The position numbers and the translations under genes are program-made. Below, one piece after another: positions 1 through 6,134 of a DNA stretch of 6,306 nt; the stretch's first letter is position 1, and each line of letters begins with the position of its first letter. Under the pieces are notes generated by a model that saw nothing but the letters and a program-made list of their open reading frames with translations, had not been told where the DNA came from and did not search any database. The DNA comes from Chlamydiia bacterium (GTDB lineage: Bacteria > Chlamydiota > Chlamydiia > Chlamydiales > FEN-1388), in the NCBI GenBank assembly GCA_003170575.1, contig PMZB01000080.1:1-6306 (forward strand), given 5' to 3'.

Positions 1-276
1 GAACAAGACGTTAAGCCAGACCCAACCAAGTTCTCTTCCAACACTGTGCAAAGGGTTAAGGCTCTTGCAGCTTTGATATTGGCTGATAAGCTTGAGGCAG
101 ACGTGGCTCGTATAATGGACGAACTTGTACAAGCCTTTGCTAGTAAAAATAATGAAGCTCTGTTTAAGTGTATAGAGGATATGAAATCGTTGATTGACAA
201 GAATCCTTTTAGCAAAAATCCTGTTCCTCGCATAAACATTAGTCCTAGCCCTAGTTTACAATTAAGGGGAAAGTAA
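1..276 (+). CDS. Hypothetical protein, 3' end only
   Basis: The frame is open from the first base of the window to a TAA at 274-276, giving 91 visible residues, so the gene starts to the left of the window. A GTG at 46 is an in-frame codon but has no reason to be the start because coding continues upstream of it. The visible part is rich in Ala, Leu, Lys and Glu (about residues 16-70) and looks alpha-helical. It ends in a Ser/Pro-rich tail (NISPSPSLQLRGK). No known domain, signal peptide or membrane segment was recognised. The last seven codons before the stop overlap the left arm of a 22-bp inverted repeat (245-266), so the present C-terminus may have been created or altered by whatever produced that repeat. 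Function unknown; it may belong to the same family or locus as the next gene, but I could not align the two. Confidence 0.6.
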   Translation, partial: EQDVKPDPTKFSSNTVQRVKALAALILADKLEADVARIMDELVQAFASKNNEALFKCIEDMKSLIDKNPFSKNPVPRINISPSPSLQLRGK

Positions 277-391
277 TTTTTTACCATGCCCTCAAAATAG
301 ATCTAGGAACATATTAAAGAAAGTTGTTGCCAAAAGTTAGGGCATACGGGTTATGGAGAGAAATCGGCGCTTAATTGTAAACTCGGGCTAG
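245..391. repeat. 22-bp inverted repeat pair flanking the intergenic gap
   Basis: The left arm at 245-266 (CTAGCCCTAGTTTACAATTA plus AG) and the right arm at 370-391 are reverse complements over 22 bases with a single mismatch (252 against 384). The 103 bases between them contain a smaller inverted pair, ATGCCCT at 286-292 and AGGGCAT at 339-345. The arms reach into coding sequence on both sides: the left arm encodes the tail of the upstream gene, and the right arm covers the point where the next open frame begins. The spacer is too long for a rho-independent terminator stem. The layout would suit a small non-autonomous element or the scar of an inversion or insertion. No target-site duplication was found just outside the arms. 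Confidence 0.6.
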
Positions 392-1339
392 AGAAGCAAA
401 AAAGCTTCTAGATGAGCTGTATGGGGTAATAAAAACAAGAGATTATAAAGCCCATCCTGTTACTGATCTATATTACTTTCTACGATGTCTTTCAGAGGAT
501 GGAGGTATTGCATTCTACGAAGACCTACGCAACACCTTTCCCAGCCAGTTTAAATCCTTGCCAAGTATTTCTGATAAATTATCTGTATTACAAGGAATAA
601 CACTGCCGCACGGCCTATTTGTCAGCTGCGACAATTATACTGAAAAAATAGAAGGCATAATAGAGCCATTGGTGGTTGAGCAAATGGATACCTTGTTGAA
701 GGAGATAGATGCTGAGCTTAAAACCAATCCTGCCGGGCTTGACAAGAAACAACTGGTCAAGACAATGGAAGAGCATTTTCTTCCTAGCTATGCGTCTACG
801 GAAGGTTTTCTTACTTCCCTAGCAAAGTATTGTCCAGCTCTTCTAGAAGATCTTCTGTACAGCCGACTTGCAGATATTGAGGCTAGGTTGGGAAAAGGCG
901 AAGTCATCGTTGGGCCATGTGTAGGGTATATGATAGCTAGAAAAATTGCTGAGCAAAATCACCTATCAGTGCCAAAGCTTTCGGATGATGATGTAGCTCG
1001 TCTCAAAGGACTATTTGACAAAATGCTCATAAATACGCTTGGGCCTGATGGAAATGAGTACATTTTCTGGGTGGCTGAAGCATGTAAATGGATGAGAGAA
1101 GTGTTCTCAATTTCTGGTTCTCTTCTCTTCTCTTCTCTTCTCTTCTCTCTCAAGATCTGTTTGATAGCATTAAAAAACGTTTTTCCGAACAAGCAAAATA
1201 TGAATTAGCCTTACTAAAGCAGAAGGGAACGAGCCTTTCCGATGCAAACCTTCGCTTAGGAGCTCTCATTCGTGAGCTTCCGCTTACCAAAGACCAGCAA
1301 GATGAATTGGTTAAAATGATCGAGGCTATTAAACTGTAA
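381..1339 (+). pseudogene. Hypothetical protein split by a pentamer-repeat frameshift; phase-variable or decaying gene
   Basis: Two abutting open frames form one gene. The first is open from 381 (after TAA 378-380) to a stop at 1206-1208. The second, one frame over, covers the 3' end to TAA 1337-1339 and continues the same charged, helical protein style (SQDLFDSIKKRF, later LTKDQQDELVKMIEAIKL). They meet in a TTCTC repeat at 1118-1148. With six copies the product runs through GSLLFSSLLFS into a 22-residue foreign-looking tail. With five copies the frames fuse: 381-1339 minus 5 is 954 nt, exactly 318 codons. With seven copies translation would stop at TGA 1162-1164. The start is a problem: between 381 and 557 there is no in-frame ATG or GTG, although the sequence there looks coding (AREAKKLLDELYGV, HPVTDLYYFLRCL). 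The first conventional candidate is TTG 558, which has no Shine-Dalgarno sequence. An ATG at 353 lies in another frame and stops at 389-391. The 5' end may therefore be truncated by the inverted repeat element. No family was recognised. The 3' end overlaps the convergent hydrolase gene by 11 nt. Confidence 0.65.
1118..1148 (+). repeat. Pentanucleotide microsatellite (TTCTC)6 inside a coding region
   Basis: Six perfect copies of TTCTC occupy 1118-1147, with one more base of a seventh copy at 1148. All three frames of the tract are free of stops. Translated, three DNA copies give the hydrophobic pentapeptide SLLFS. Five is not a multiple of three, so every gain or loss of one copy changes the frame downstream. 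Pentamer tracts of this composition (CTCTT) are established switches of Neisseria opa genes, where they lie in the signal-peptide region. Here the tract lies near the 3' end, so it would switch the C-terminus instead of the whole protein. Confidence 0.9.
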
Positions 1340-2030
1340 CGCTCGCGCCTGCAGCAGCTTCTAGAAAACCGTTACCCCAGAGTTCTTTTATTTGATTGAT
1401 CGCTTCCTTTCCCGTGCAATGACATGGAGCAATTTGTTTGATGCCCATTTGCTTAAGGTGCAGAACATGTTGACGAACTGTCTTCTGAGACATTTTGAAA
1501 AAATGAAAGCCTCCTAGAATAAGCGTTGGAGGCTTTCCAAAATCATGAAGAACCTTTTCGACAATAGTAACAATGCCTGGATGTGCACATCCAGTGATTA
1601 AGACAAGCTCTTTACCCTCTTCTATGACAAGTGATTGCTCAGTTATAGATCCTTTCATTTGCCCTGTAGACCAGATGTGAGGGGCAATCTGAGCTCTTTC
1701 TTTGATATAGATAGCGCGGCTGCCTTTTGAAGTGATCTTTGGGGCAAGTTTATATTTTGAGGAAGCTGGGATAAAGCATTGAAGAGGTCCGTGAGGAAGA
1801 AGGAAAGAAAGCCCTCCAACATGGTCAAAGTGATTGTGGGACATAAAAACCGTAGAGATATCCTCTGGAGCAATACCCAGCGAAGATAAGTTGCTTGCCA
1901 ATATATCTTCTTTCGCACCTGTATCAAAAAGGATATTCCCTGCTTCGCAACTTGCCAGGCAACTAAAACCCCAATCTGCCTTCACACTATCACGCAGGGA
2001 ATTGTTATCGTAAATGATCGTTATTTTCAT
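1329..2030 (-). CDS. Metallo-beta-lactamase-fold hydrolase, dihydropterin/RFAP-synthase-like subgroup
   Basis: A 233-residue soluble protein with the complete set of metallo-beta-lactamase-fold metal ligands. D36 sits in FDTG, the HxHxDH motif is H65-N-H67-F-D69-H70 (MSHNHFDHVGG), and further histidines are H150 in GCAHPG, H176 in GGFHFF and H204 in PCHCTG. The GCAHPG, GGFH and PCHCTG set matches the subgroup annotated as 7,8-dihydropterin-6-methyl-4-(beta-D-ribofuranosyl)aminobenzene-5'-phosphate synthase-like (the MJ0301/TM0207 type). Only the fold and the metal centre are secure; bacterial members mostly have unknown substrates. There is no signal peptide, so it is presumably cytoplasmic. 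The ATG at 2028-2030 lies 6 nt after the stop of the upstream mscS-like gene, so the two are probably cotranscribed. The ribosome binding site (AAAGATG) is weak and overlaps that stop, which suggests coupling. The 3' end overlaps the convergent repeat-bearing gene by 11 nt. Confidence 0.88.
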   Translation of the reverse strand: MKITIIYDNNSLRDSVKADWGFSCLASCEAGNILFDTGAKEDILASNLSSLGIAPEDISTVFMSHNHFDHVGGLSFLLPHGPLQCFIPASSKYKLAPKITSKGSRAIYIKERAQIAPHIWSTGQMKGSITEQSLVIEEGKELVLITGCAHPGIVTIVEKVLHDFGKPPTLILGGFHFFKMSQKTVRQHVLHLKQMGIKQIAPCHCTGKEAINQIKELWGNGFLEAAAGASVTV

Positions 2031-2036
2031 ACATCT

Positions 2037-3095
2037 TTAAAAACCTATGTGGGGATAGGAAAGGATCCCTCCATGCGAGGAGATAATTTCTCCTATTTGG
2101 AGAAGGATTTGGTCTCGTATTCTGTAATATTCAGGGAGAGATTCAGTTGTAAGTACGGCTGTGACTGTGATGTTGCAGATGGGGCCATTAAACGAAGCAA
2201 TGCGAGCGCCTGCCCATTCAGTTTTATCTGTAGAGGGGTGGGAAGAGAGATATTTGGTTGCATCTTCGAGGATAGTGGAGGTAGAGGCGAGAGGGTAGAT
2301 AGAAAAGGAAAGAGTGTCTTCAATCAGGCGATGGGTGATTCTCGATTTATTGACAAGGAGAGCTTTGCTGAAAAGCGAGTTAGGAACGTAGACTGCAGCT
2401 TTGGAAAGAGCGCGCACACGAGTCTGGTACCAGCCGATTTCCTCAATAACGCCATCAATCAGGTATGTCGGCAAAAATATGTTTTCTCCCACACTGAAAG
2501 GGCGGGTGATATGGATCATCAGGCCCCCAAAGAAATTGGAGAAAATCTCCTGTGAAGCAAATGCAAGGGCTAAACCGCCAACTCCGCCAAAAGCAAGGAA
2601 GGTTGTCAGGCTCATTCCTGTGACATCATGAAGAAGCACGAGAATAAAGATGACAATAGCGATGGAAAGAAGCTTGGAGATGGCTTGGAGGGTAGTTGAG
2701 TCGAGAGCGGATTCCTTGCCTCGGCTTGTTTCAGCAAGATGAGCAATAAGGCCATTTTTCAAACGCAAAAGAATCCAGCCGAAAGCAAAGACGACAACGC
2801 TGTTGACGAGCATGGAATACACTTTTGGGTAACTTTCCTTAAGAAGATCGTCAGTCACAAGTTCAAAGGAGAAGAGAGCAACAAAAAACCAGAGCAAGAA
2901 AATGCATGGGATATAGAAGGAGTCAGCAAATATACGAAATGTTGTTACTTTCAGCCTTCTGTCCAACAAGCGCAGGAAAACGCCTAGGAGTTTTGACAGG
3001 ATGAACGCTCCAACGATAACCAGGACTTCGGTTACCAACCACTTTGCCTCAACATCAAGTAAATTGATAGGGTTCCAACAGACCAGGGAATACAT
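2037..3095 (-). CDS. MscS-family mechanosensitive ion channel
   Basis: A 352-residue inner-membrane protein. Hydrophobic segments lie at about 19-42, 56-78, 93-113 and 138-158, followed by the pore-lining helix at about 162-192. The pore helix has the Gly/Ala-rich pattern of MscS (FLAFGGVGGLALAFASQEI, then FSNFFGGLMI). After it comes the beta domain (RPFSVGENI, DGVIEEIGWYQTRVRA, VYVPNSLFSKALLVN) and a C-terminal alpha/beta domain to residue 352. Five membrane segments and this length resemble the YnaI-type subgroup more than the three-helix, 286-residue E. coli MscS. The family forms homoheptameric channels that open under membrane tension and release solutes during hypo-osmotic shock. Start: ATG 3093-3095, preceded by AAAGG (CCTTT at 3103-3107 on the plus strand) with a 7-nt spacer. 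It is the first gene of a two-gene unit with the hydrolase and is divergent from dedA. Confidence 0.93.
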   Translation of the reverse strand: MYSLVCWNPINLLDVEAKWLVTEVLVIVGAFILSKLLGVFLRLLDRRLKVTTFRIFADSFYIPCIFLLWFFVALFSFELVTDDLLKESYPKVYSMLVNSVVVFAFGWILLRLKNGLIAHLAETSRGKESALDSTTLQAISKLLSIAIVIFILVLLHDVTGMSLTTFLAFGGVGGLALAFASQEIFSNFFGGLMIHITRPFSVGENIFLPTYLIDGVIEEIGWYQTRVRALSKAAVYVPNSLFSKALLVNKSRITHRLIEDTLSFSIYPLASTSTILEDATKYLSSHPSTDKTEWAGARIASFNGPICNITVTAVLTTESLPEYYRIRDQILLQIGEIISSHGGILSYPHIGF

Positions 3096-3127
3096 AGCTT
3101 TGCCTTTTGCTCGATTTAAGATAGGAG

Positions 3128-3156
3128 AAAATAATGTATATTTGAAAAAGAATCAA
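3128..3156 (-). promoter_or_regulatory. Candidate sigma70-type promoter for the mscS-like gene
   Basis: Read on the minus strand, TTGATT (3151-3156) and TATTTT (3128-3133) are separated by 17 bases; each matches consensus at four of six positions. Transcription would begin near 3121, giving a leader of about 26 nt that contains the AAAGG ribosome binding site. The surrounding run is AT-rich. Moderate match only; no operator is evident. Confidence 0.4.
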
Positions 3157-3160
3157 GTAT

Positions 3161-3190
3161 TTGTTAGAAAGAAGCGGTTTGTGCTACTAT
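3161..3190 (+). promoter_or_regulatory. Candidate promoter for the dedA-pgsA-nudix unit
   Basis: TTGTTA (3161-3166) and TACTAT (3185-3190) are separated by 18 bases. The -10 box is preceded by TGC, which fits an extended -10 (TGn) element. Transcription would begin around 3197, leaving a leader of about 26 nt before the ATG at 3223. It lies next to the opposite-facing mscS promoter, with no overlap of the boxes but only 4 bases between the two -35 elements. Confidence 0.45.
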
Positions 3191-3222
3191 GTTTGGCCTA
3201 AGTAGTGATGAGATGAAATTTT

Positions 3223-3849
3223 ATGATTGACTCGCTTGCTTTTTGGTTAACTCAGCACGCAGCTCTTGCCCCCTTGTGGATCTTTTGCCTTTTGTTACTA
3301 ACCGGCTTTAGTATACCGATTAGTGAAGATGTGATGGTCATTGTGAGCGGGGTGTTAGCAGGATCAGTGCTTCCAGAGCAAAAAGAACTTCTTTTCTTGG
3401 CAGCTTTTTTAGGCGCTTATTTTTCTGACTGGATTGCCTATTGGATGGGCAGGCTTTTGGGGAATCGGTTGAGCAAGACAAAATGGTTTTCTGGGACTCT
3501 TTCTACGGAGAGGAGGAGTGCTGCAGAAAGATTTTTCGCCCGTCATGGGTTTTTCACCCTCTTTTTGGGTCGATTCATCCCTTTTGGTGTAAGAAACTCT
3601 ATATTCATGGCTGCTGGCGCGATCAAGATGCACTTTGGCCGATTCATTCTTGGTGATGGTCTAAGCTGTCTTATTTTCTCTTTAATTGTCTTCTCTTTGG
3701 CCTTCCGTTGCGGTGAAAATTATGCGAGTGTCTACTCCTGCCTCTCTTCGATTGGGTATATCGCCGCGTTTCTCCTCGTTGTGAGTGTTGTAAGTCTCAT
3801 TATCTGGAAACGACATGTACGAGGTGTAACTCGCCGGAATGTATCGTAA
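3223..3849 (+). CDS. DedA family (VTT domain) inner-membrane protein
   Basis: A 208-residue polytopic membrane protein, about the usual family length. An N-terminal hydrophobic segment (17-30) leads to the acidic motif IPISEDVMV (E35, D36), and a second acidic site is D69 in the segment AYFSDWIAYWMG. The family signature follows: ERFFARHGFF (102-111), GRFIPFGVR (116-124; R117, P120, R124), then AAG at 130-132. The last helix is about 176-196 and ends in a basic tail. In E. coli YqjA/YghB, acidic residues and two arginines of this kind are essential, and family members are implicated in proton-linked transport or flipping of polyprenyl-phosphate and phospholipid carriers. The exact substrate here is unknown. 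The RFIPFGVR motif has one residue more between its arginines than the common RFIPGxR form. The ATG at 3223 has only a weak upstream GAG. It is the first gene of a three-gene unit and overlaps the next gene by 11 nt. Confidence 0.92.
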   Translation: MIDSLAFWLTQHAALAPLWIFCLLLLTGFSIPISEDVMVIVSGVLAGSVLPEQKELLFLAAFLGAYFSDWIAYWMGRLLGNRLSKTKWFSGTLSTERRSAAERFFARHGFFTLFLGRFIPFGVRNSIFMAAGAIKMHFGRFILGDGLSCLIFSLIVFSLAFRCGENYASVYSCLSSIGYIAAFLLVVSVVSLIIWKRHVRGVTRRNVS

Positions 3850-4339
3850 TTTACCCAATGCCCTTAGCCTTTTGCGTTTGATTCTCTCCGCGGTTGTTCT
3901 TGTTGTGCCTCAAAGCTTTCTTTTCCCTCTCATTTGTACTGCGGCCATGAGCGATGTGCTAGATGGGTTTTTAGCGCGCGTCTTGCATGCAACTTCCCGC
4001 TTTGGCACGGCACTTGACCCACTTGCAGATAAGGTTTTTGCCATTGCGTGCTGCTGTCTTTTTTTTATGCAGGGAAATCTTTCCCCTTACACACTGCTTG
4101 CTCTTTTTTCCCGAGACATTTCCCTTTTCTTCTTTACTCTCTATCTTTGCCTTTCAGGCCAGTGGAAAACCTGGACCATTCGTTCTTTTGTCTGCGGTAA
4201 AGTTTCCACATCTCTTCAGTTTATAGTTTTTCTCTGTCTTGCCCTAGCCCTACCTGTGCCAGGGTTTTTGTATGTTGCATTACTCGGGTTTGGTATCCTT
4301 TCTCCCTTAGAGCTTGGCTTTTTAAGGAGTTGGGCATGA
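3839..4339 (+). CDS. pgsA: CDP-alcohol phosphatidyltransferase, PgsA-like
   Basis: A 166-residue integral membrane enzyme. The full catalytic motif DxxDGxxARx8GxxxDxxxD is present as D39, D42, G43, A46, R47, G56, D60 and D64 (SDVLDGFLARVL, then GTALDPLADK). The N-terminus (NLPNALSLLRLILS) is typical of CDP-diacylglycerol-glycerol-3-phosphate 3-phosphatidyltransferase. So is a later GKVSTSLQF, which corresponds to the usual GKxKT segment. PgsA makes phosphatidylglycerol phosphate from CDP-diacylglycerol and glycerol-3-phosphate at the inner membrane. The protein is slightly short of the usual ~180 residues, so a related CDP-alcohol transferase (for example a cardiolipin or inositol phosphate type) cannot be excluded. 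The ATG at 3839 lies inside the end of dedA (11-nt overlap), with a possible GAGGTG site at 3821-3826. Its stop overlaps the next gene's start (ATGA), pointing to translational coupling along the unit. Confidence 0.85.
   Translation: MYRNLPNALSLLRLILSAVVLVVPQSFLFPLICTAAMSDVLDGFLARVLHATSRFGTALDPLADKVFAIACCCLFFMQGNLSPYTLLALFSRDISLFFFTLYLCLSGQWKTWTIRSFVCGKVSTSLQFIVFLCLALALPVPGFLYVALLGFGILSPLELGFLRSWA
4324..4329 (+). promoter_or_regulatory. Ribosome binding site fixing the Nudix start
   Basis: AAGGAG at 4324-4329 is a near-perfect Shine-Dalgarno sequence, 6 nt before the ATG at 4336. It rules out the in-frame TTG at 4330, which would directly abut it. The site lies within the last codons of the pgsA-like gene. 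Confidence 0.8.
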
Positions 4340-4761
4340 ACGAAAAAAGACCACGTGTTGGCGTGGGAGTGATTGTATGGAAAAATGGCCAAGTGCTCCT
4401 AGGGCAAAGAAAAGGCTCACATGGGGCTGGAAAATGGGGCTTTGTTGGCGGGCATCTCGAATTTGGGGAAACCATTGAAACATGTGCTTCCAGAGAATTG
4501 ATGGAAGAGACAGGGATCAAAGCTCTTTCTTTTCAACTAGGCCCGTGGACAAGTGATCTTATCGACGAAGATAAACATTATGTCACACTTTTTGTCTTAG
4601 TAGACCAATTTGAAGGAGAGCCTAGAGCTTTAGAGCCTCACAGATGTGAAAAATGGGAATGGTTTGATTGGAATGCCCTTCCTTCCCCTCTTTTCACTCC
4701 TATCGAATCTCTTTTGCTAAAATTCGAGCTTGGACAAATGGCCACTCAGCTTGTTACGTGA
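4336..4761 (+). CDS. Nudix hydrolase, MTH2/NUDT15-like
   Basis: A 141-residue cytoplasmic enzyme with a perfect Nudix box (Gx5Ex7REUxEExGU) at residues 39-61: G39, E45, R53, E54, E57, E58, G60. The acidic residues of the box bind the Mg2+ used to cleave nucleoside diphosphate-linked substrates. Surrounding segments (VGVGVIVW, LLGQRKGSHGAGKW, GGHLEFGE, HYVTLFVLV, and EPHRCEKWEWFDW) closely resemble human NUDT15/MTH2 and its bacterial relatives, which hydrolyse dNTPs and modified purine nucleotides. A house-cleaning or nucleotide-pool role is therefore likely, but substrate specificity in this superfamily cannot be read from sequence. Start: ATG 4336 overlaps the pgsA stop as ATGA and has a strong AAGGAG site, so it is the third, coupled gene of the unit. 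Its stop is 3 nt from the end of the convergent ATPase gene, and no clear terminator lies between them. Confidence 0.9.
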   Translation: MNEKRPRVGVGVIVWKNGQVLLGQRKGSHGAGKWGFVGGHLEFGETIETCASRELMEETGIKALSFQLGPWTSDLIDEDKHYVTLFVLVDQFEGEPRALEPHRCEKWEWFDWNALPSPLFTPIESLLLKFELGQMATQLVT

Positions 4762-4764
4762 AGC

Positions 4765-6099
4765 TTATGCCTTGAGCTTGTTCGAAAGAGCGAGGAGCAC
4801 AAGGTCTTTGATAAATGGCACTAAGTAGAACGGAACTGAAAGCACGCCCTCCTCAAGCGAAAGCGGGAGTTCTGAAATACGAATACCTAATGGACTGTTC
4901 TTCATTTTCATAAAGCTGTGGAGGGATCTAAGAGATCCTGTTGCTCCAGCTTTCACCTCAATAGGAATGATCTGTGCATCTACTGTGATAAGGTAATCAA
5001 CCTCGGCATTGCCCTCATCTTTTTCCCAAAAAAGAAGAGACCTGTTCAGGTGCGGAGAATCAGCTGTCAGAAGTTCTTGACCCACAAACTGCTCTGCTAT
5101 AATTCCTGAATTGATTTGAAGTATATCCTTCTCGAAAAAGTCTGTTGCATCTGCCTGGCAAGCTGTTTGTAGTAATCCAACGTCGAGGTAAAGAAGCTTG
5201 AACCGATGGTCTTTGACATGTGCGTGCAGGGGTACCCCAGCGGCGCTGGTCGCAAAAACGCGAAGTAACAAGCCAGTCTGTTCTAAAAGAGATAAAGCAG
5301 GCTTAAGGTCCCGAGAGCGCGACTCACGATCTATATGGATGTATTTCAGCACATGCCCTACGATCACAGGGGCTTTTTGAAAGATCATCTGAAGATACCG
5401 ATGCTGTGCATGGGTTGCATATTTTCCAAAATCGCTTTGATAAGACTGTATAATTCTTTGATGCACAATTTGACTTTCATAAAGAGAATTGGCAGTAAGG
5501 AAGGCGGTTATGGCTGCTGGCATGCCTCCCACAAATAAGTATTGTCGTACCCACTTAAGAAGTTCCTCGTGCTCCAAAGGGAGTATTTTTTCACTTGTAG
5601 CACATGCACGCAACCTTTCAGCAACCATGGGAGCAACTGCTTGCAGAAATTCGAGAAAGGAAAAAGGCCGAAGATACAGAAATTCAACGCGGCCTACAGG
5701 GAATGAATATTTTTCATGGTTCAAAAGAAATTCCATCAAAGACCCTGCAGCGATGACATGAAGTTCAGGTACGAGTTCTTTGAAATATCGTAAACTTATG
5801 AAAGCCTCAGGACACTCTTGAATTTCATCGAAGAAAAGAAGTGTTTTCCCATAGACGATCTTTTGCTGCAGAGCAATTTCGATTTGTTTGATAATTTCCG
5901 AAGGTTCTCGTGATTGAAAGGCCTTTTTTATTTCAGGGCGTCTCTCAAAATCAACCACGACAACATTGTCAAAGTGATTCTTCCCGAAATATTCGACAAG
6001 ATAGCTTTTACCAACTTGCCTAGCTCCACGCAAAAGCAGGGGTAGGCGATCTTTCTTATTTTTCCAGAAGATAAGCTCTTTCTCTAAAAATCTTTTCAT
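4765..6099 (-). CDS. AAA-type ATPase with C-terminal DUF4143/PD-(D/E)XK-like region
   Basis: A 444-residue protein of the large family of prokaryotic ATPases with a DUF4143 C-terminus. The N-terminus (MKRFLEKEL) is the customary start of the family, supporting ATG 6097-6099. Walker A is GARQVGKS (25-32), Walker B is LLFFDEIQ (87-94), and a sensor-like AAGS sits at 117-120. The linker carries FVGGMPAAI (189-197). The C-terminal region holds E336 in AEQFVGQELL, D368 in AEVDYLI and IPIEVKAG (378-385; E381, K383), an arrangement like the PD-(D/E)XK nuclease fold. Length and motifs look intact, so it is probably functional. The family is widespread, often present in many copies and mobile, and its cellular role is not established; defence, toxin-like and regulatory roles have been proposed. 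It appears monocistronic, with an own promoter and possibly no leader (see 6106-6134). Confidence 0.92.
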   Translation of the reverse strand: MKRFLEKELIFWKNKKDRLPLLLRGARQVGKSYLVEYFGKNHFDNVVVVDFERRPEIKKAFQSREPSEIIKQIEIALQQKIVYGKTLLFFDEIQECPEAFISLRYFKELVPELHVIAAGSLMEFLLNHEKYSFPVGRVEFLYLRPFSFLEFLQAVAPMVAERLRACATSEKILPLEHEELLKWVRQYLFVGGMPAAITAFLTANSLYESQIVHQRIIQSYQSDFGKYATHAQHRYLQMIFQKAPVIVGHVLKYIHIDRESRSRDLKPALSLLEQTGLLLRVFATSAAGVPLHAHVKDHRFKLLYLDVGLLQTACQADATDFFEKDILQINSGIIAEQFVGQELLTADSPHLNRSLLFWEKDEGNAEVDYLITVDAQIIPIEVKAGATGSLRSLHSFMKMKNSPLGIRISELPLSLEEGVLSVPFYLVPFIKDLVLLALSNKLKA

Positions 6100-6105
6100 G
6101 CCCTA

Positions 6106-6134
6106 TTTATACAAGATTTGGCTATTTTTGGCAC
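6106..6134 (-). promoter_or_regulatory. Candidate promoter giving a leaderless ATPase transcript
   Basis: On the minus strand TGTATAAATA contains a -10 box TATAAA (plus-strand 6106-6111; five of six consensus positions). A -35 box GTGCCA lies at 6129-6134 (four of six), with a 17-bp spacer. The usual distance from a -10 box puts the first transcribed base at or within a few bases of the ATG at 6099. No Shine-Dalgarno sequence fits between them, because the only purine run (AGGG) is one base from the ATG. The -35 box lies inside the large palindrome at 6119-6179. Confidence 0.5.

Noticed and set aside
277..368. Nested ATGCCCT/AGGGCAT pair as a rho-independent terminator for the first gene
   Set aside because: The stem is 7 bp with a loop of about 46 bases and no following T-run.
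959..1192. Minus-strand open frame with a charged EKRREEKRRE segment
   Set aside because: The charged segment is just the reverse reading of the TTCTC repeat; the rest is antisense to the plus-strand coding region.
2049..2555. Long plus-strand open frame (168 codons) inside the mscS-like gene
   Set aside because: It is antisense to a strongly supported channel gene, has no recognisable motif or ribosome binding site, and its composition is that of a shadow frame.
4330..4335. TTG at 4330 as the Nudix start
   Set aside because: It directly abuts the AAGGAG site; the ATG at 4336 has proper spacing and forms an ATGA overlap with the upstream stop.
4759..4785. AAGCT/AGCTT hairpin between the Nudix and ATPase genes as a terminator
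   Set aside because: The stem is only 5 bp, AT-rich, lies mostly in coding sequence and has no T-tract.
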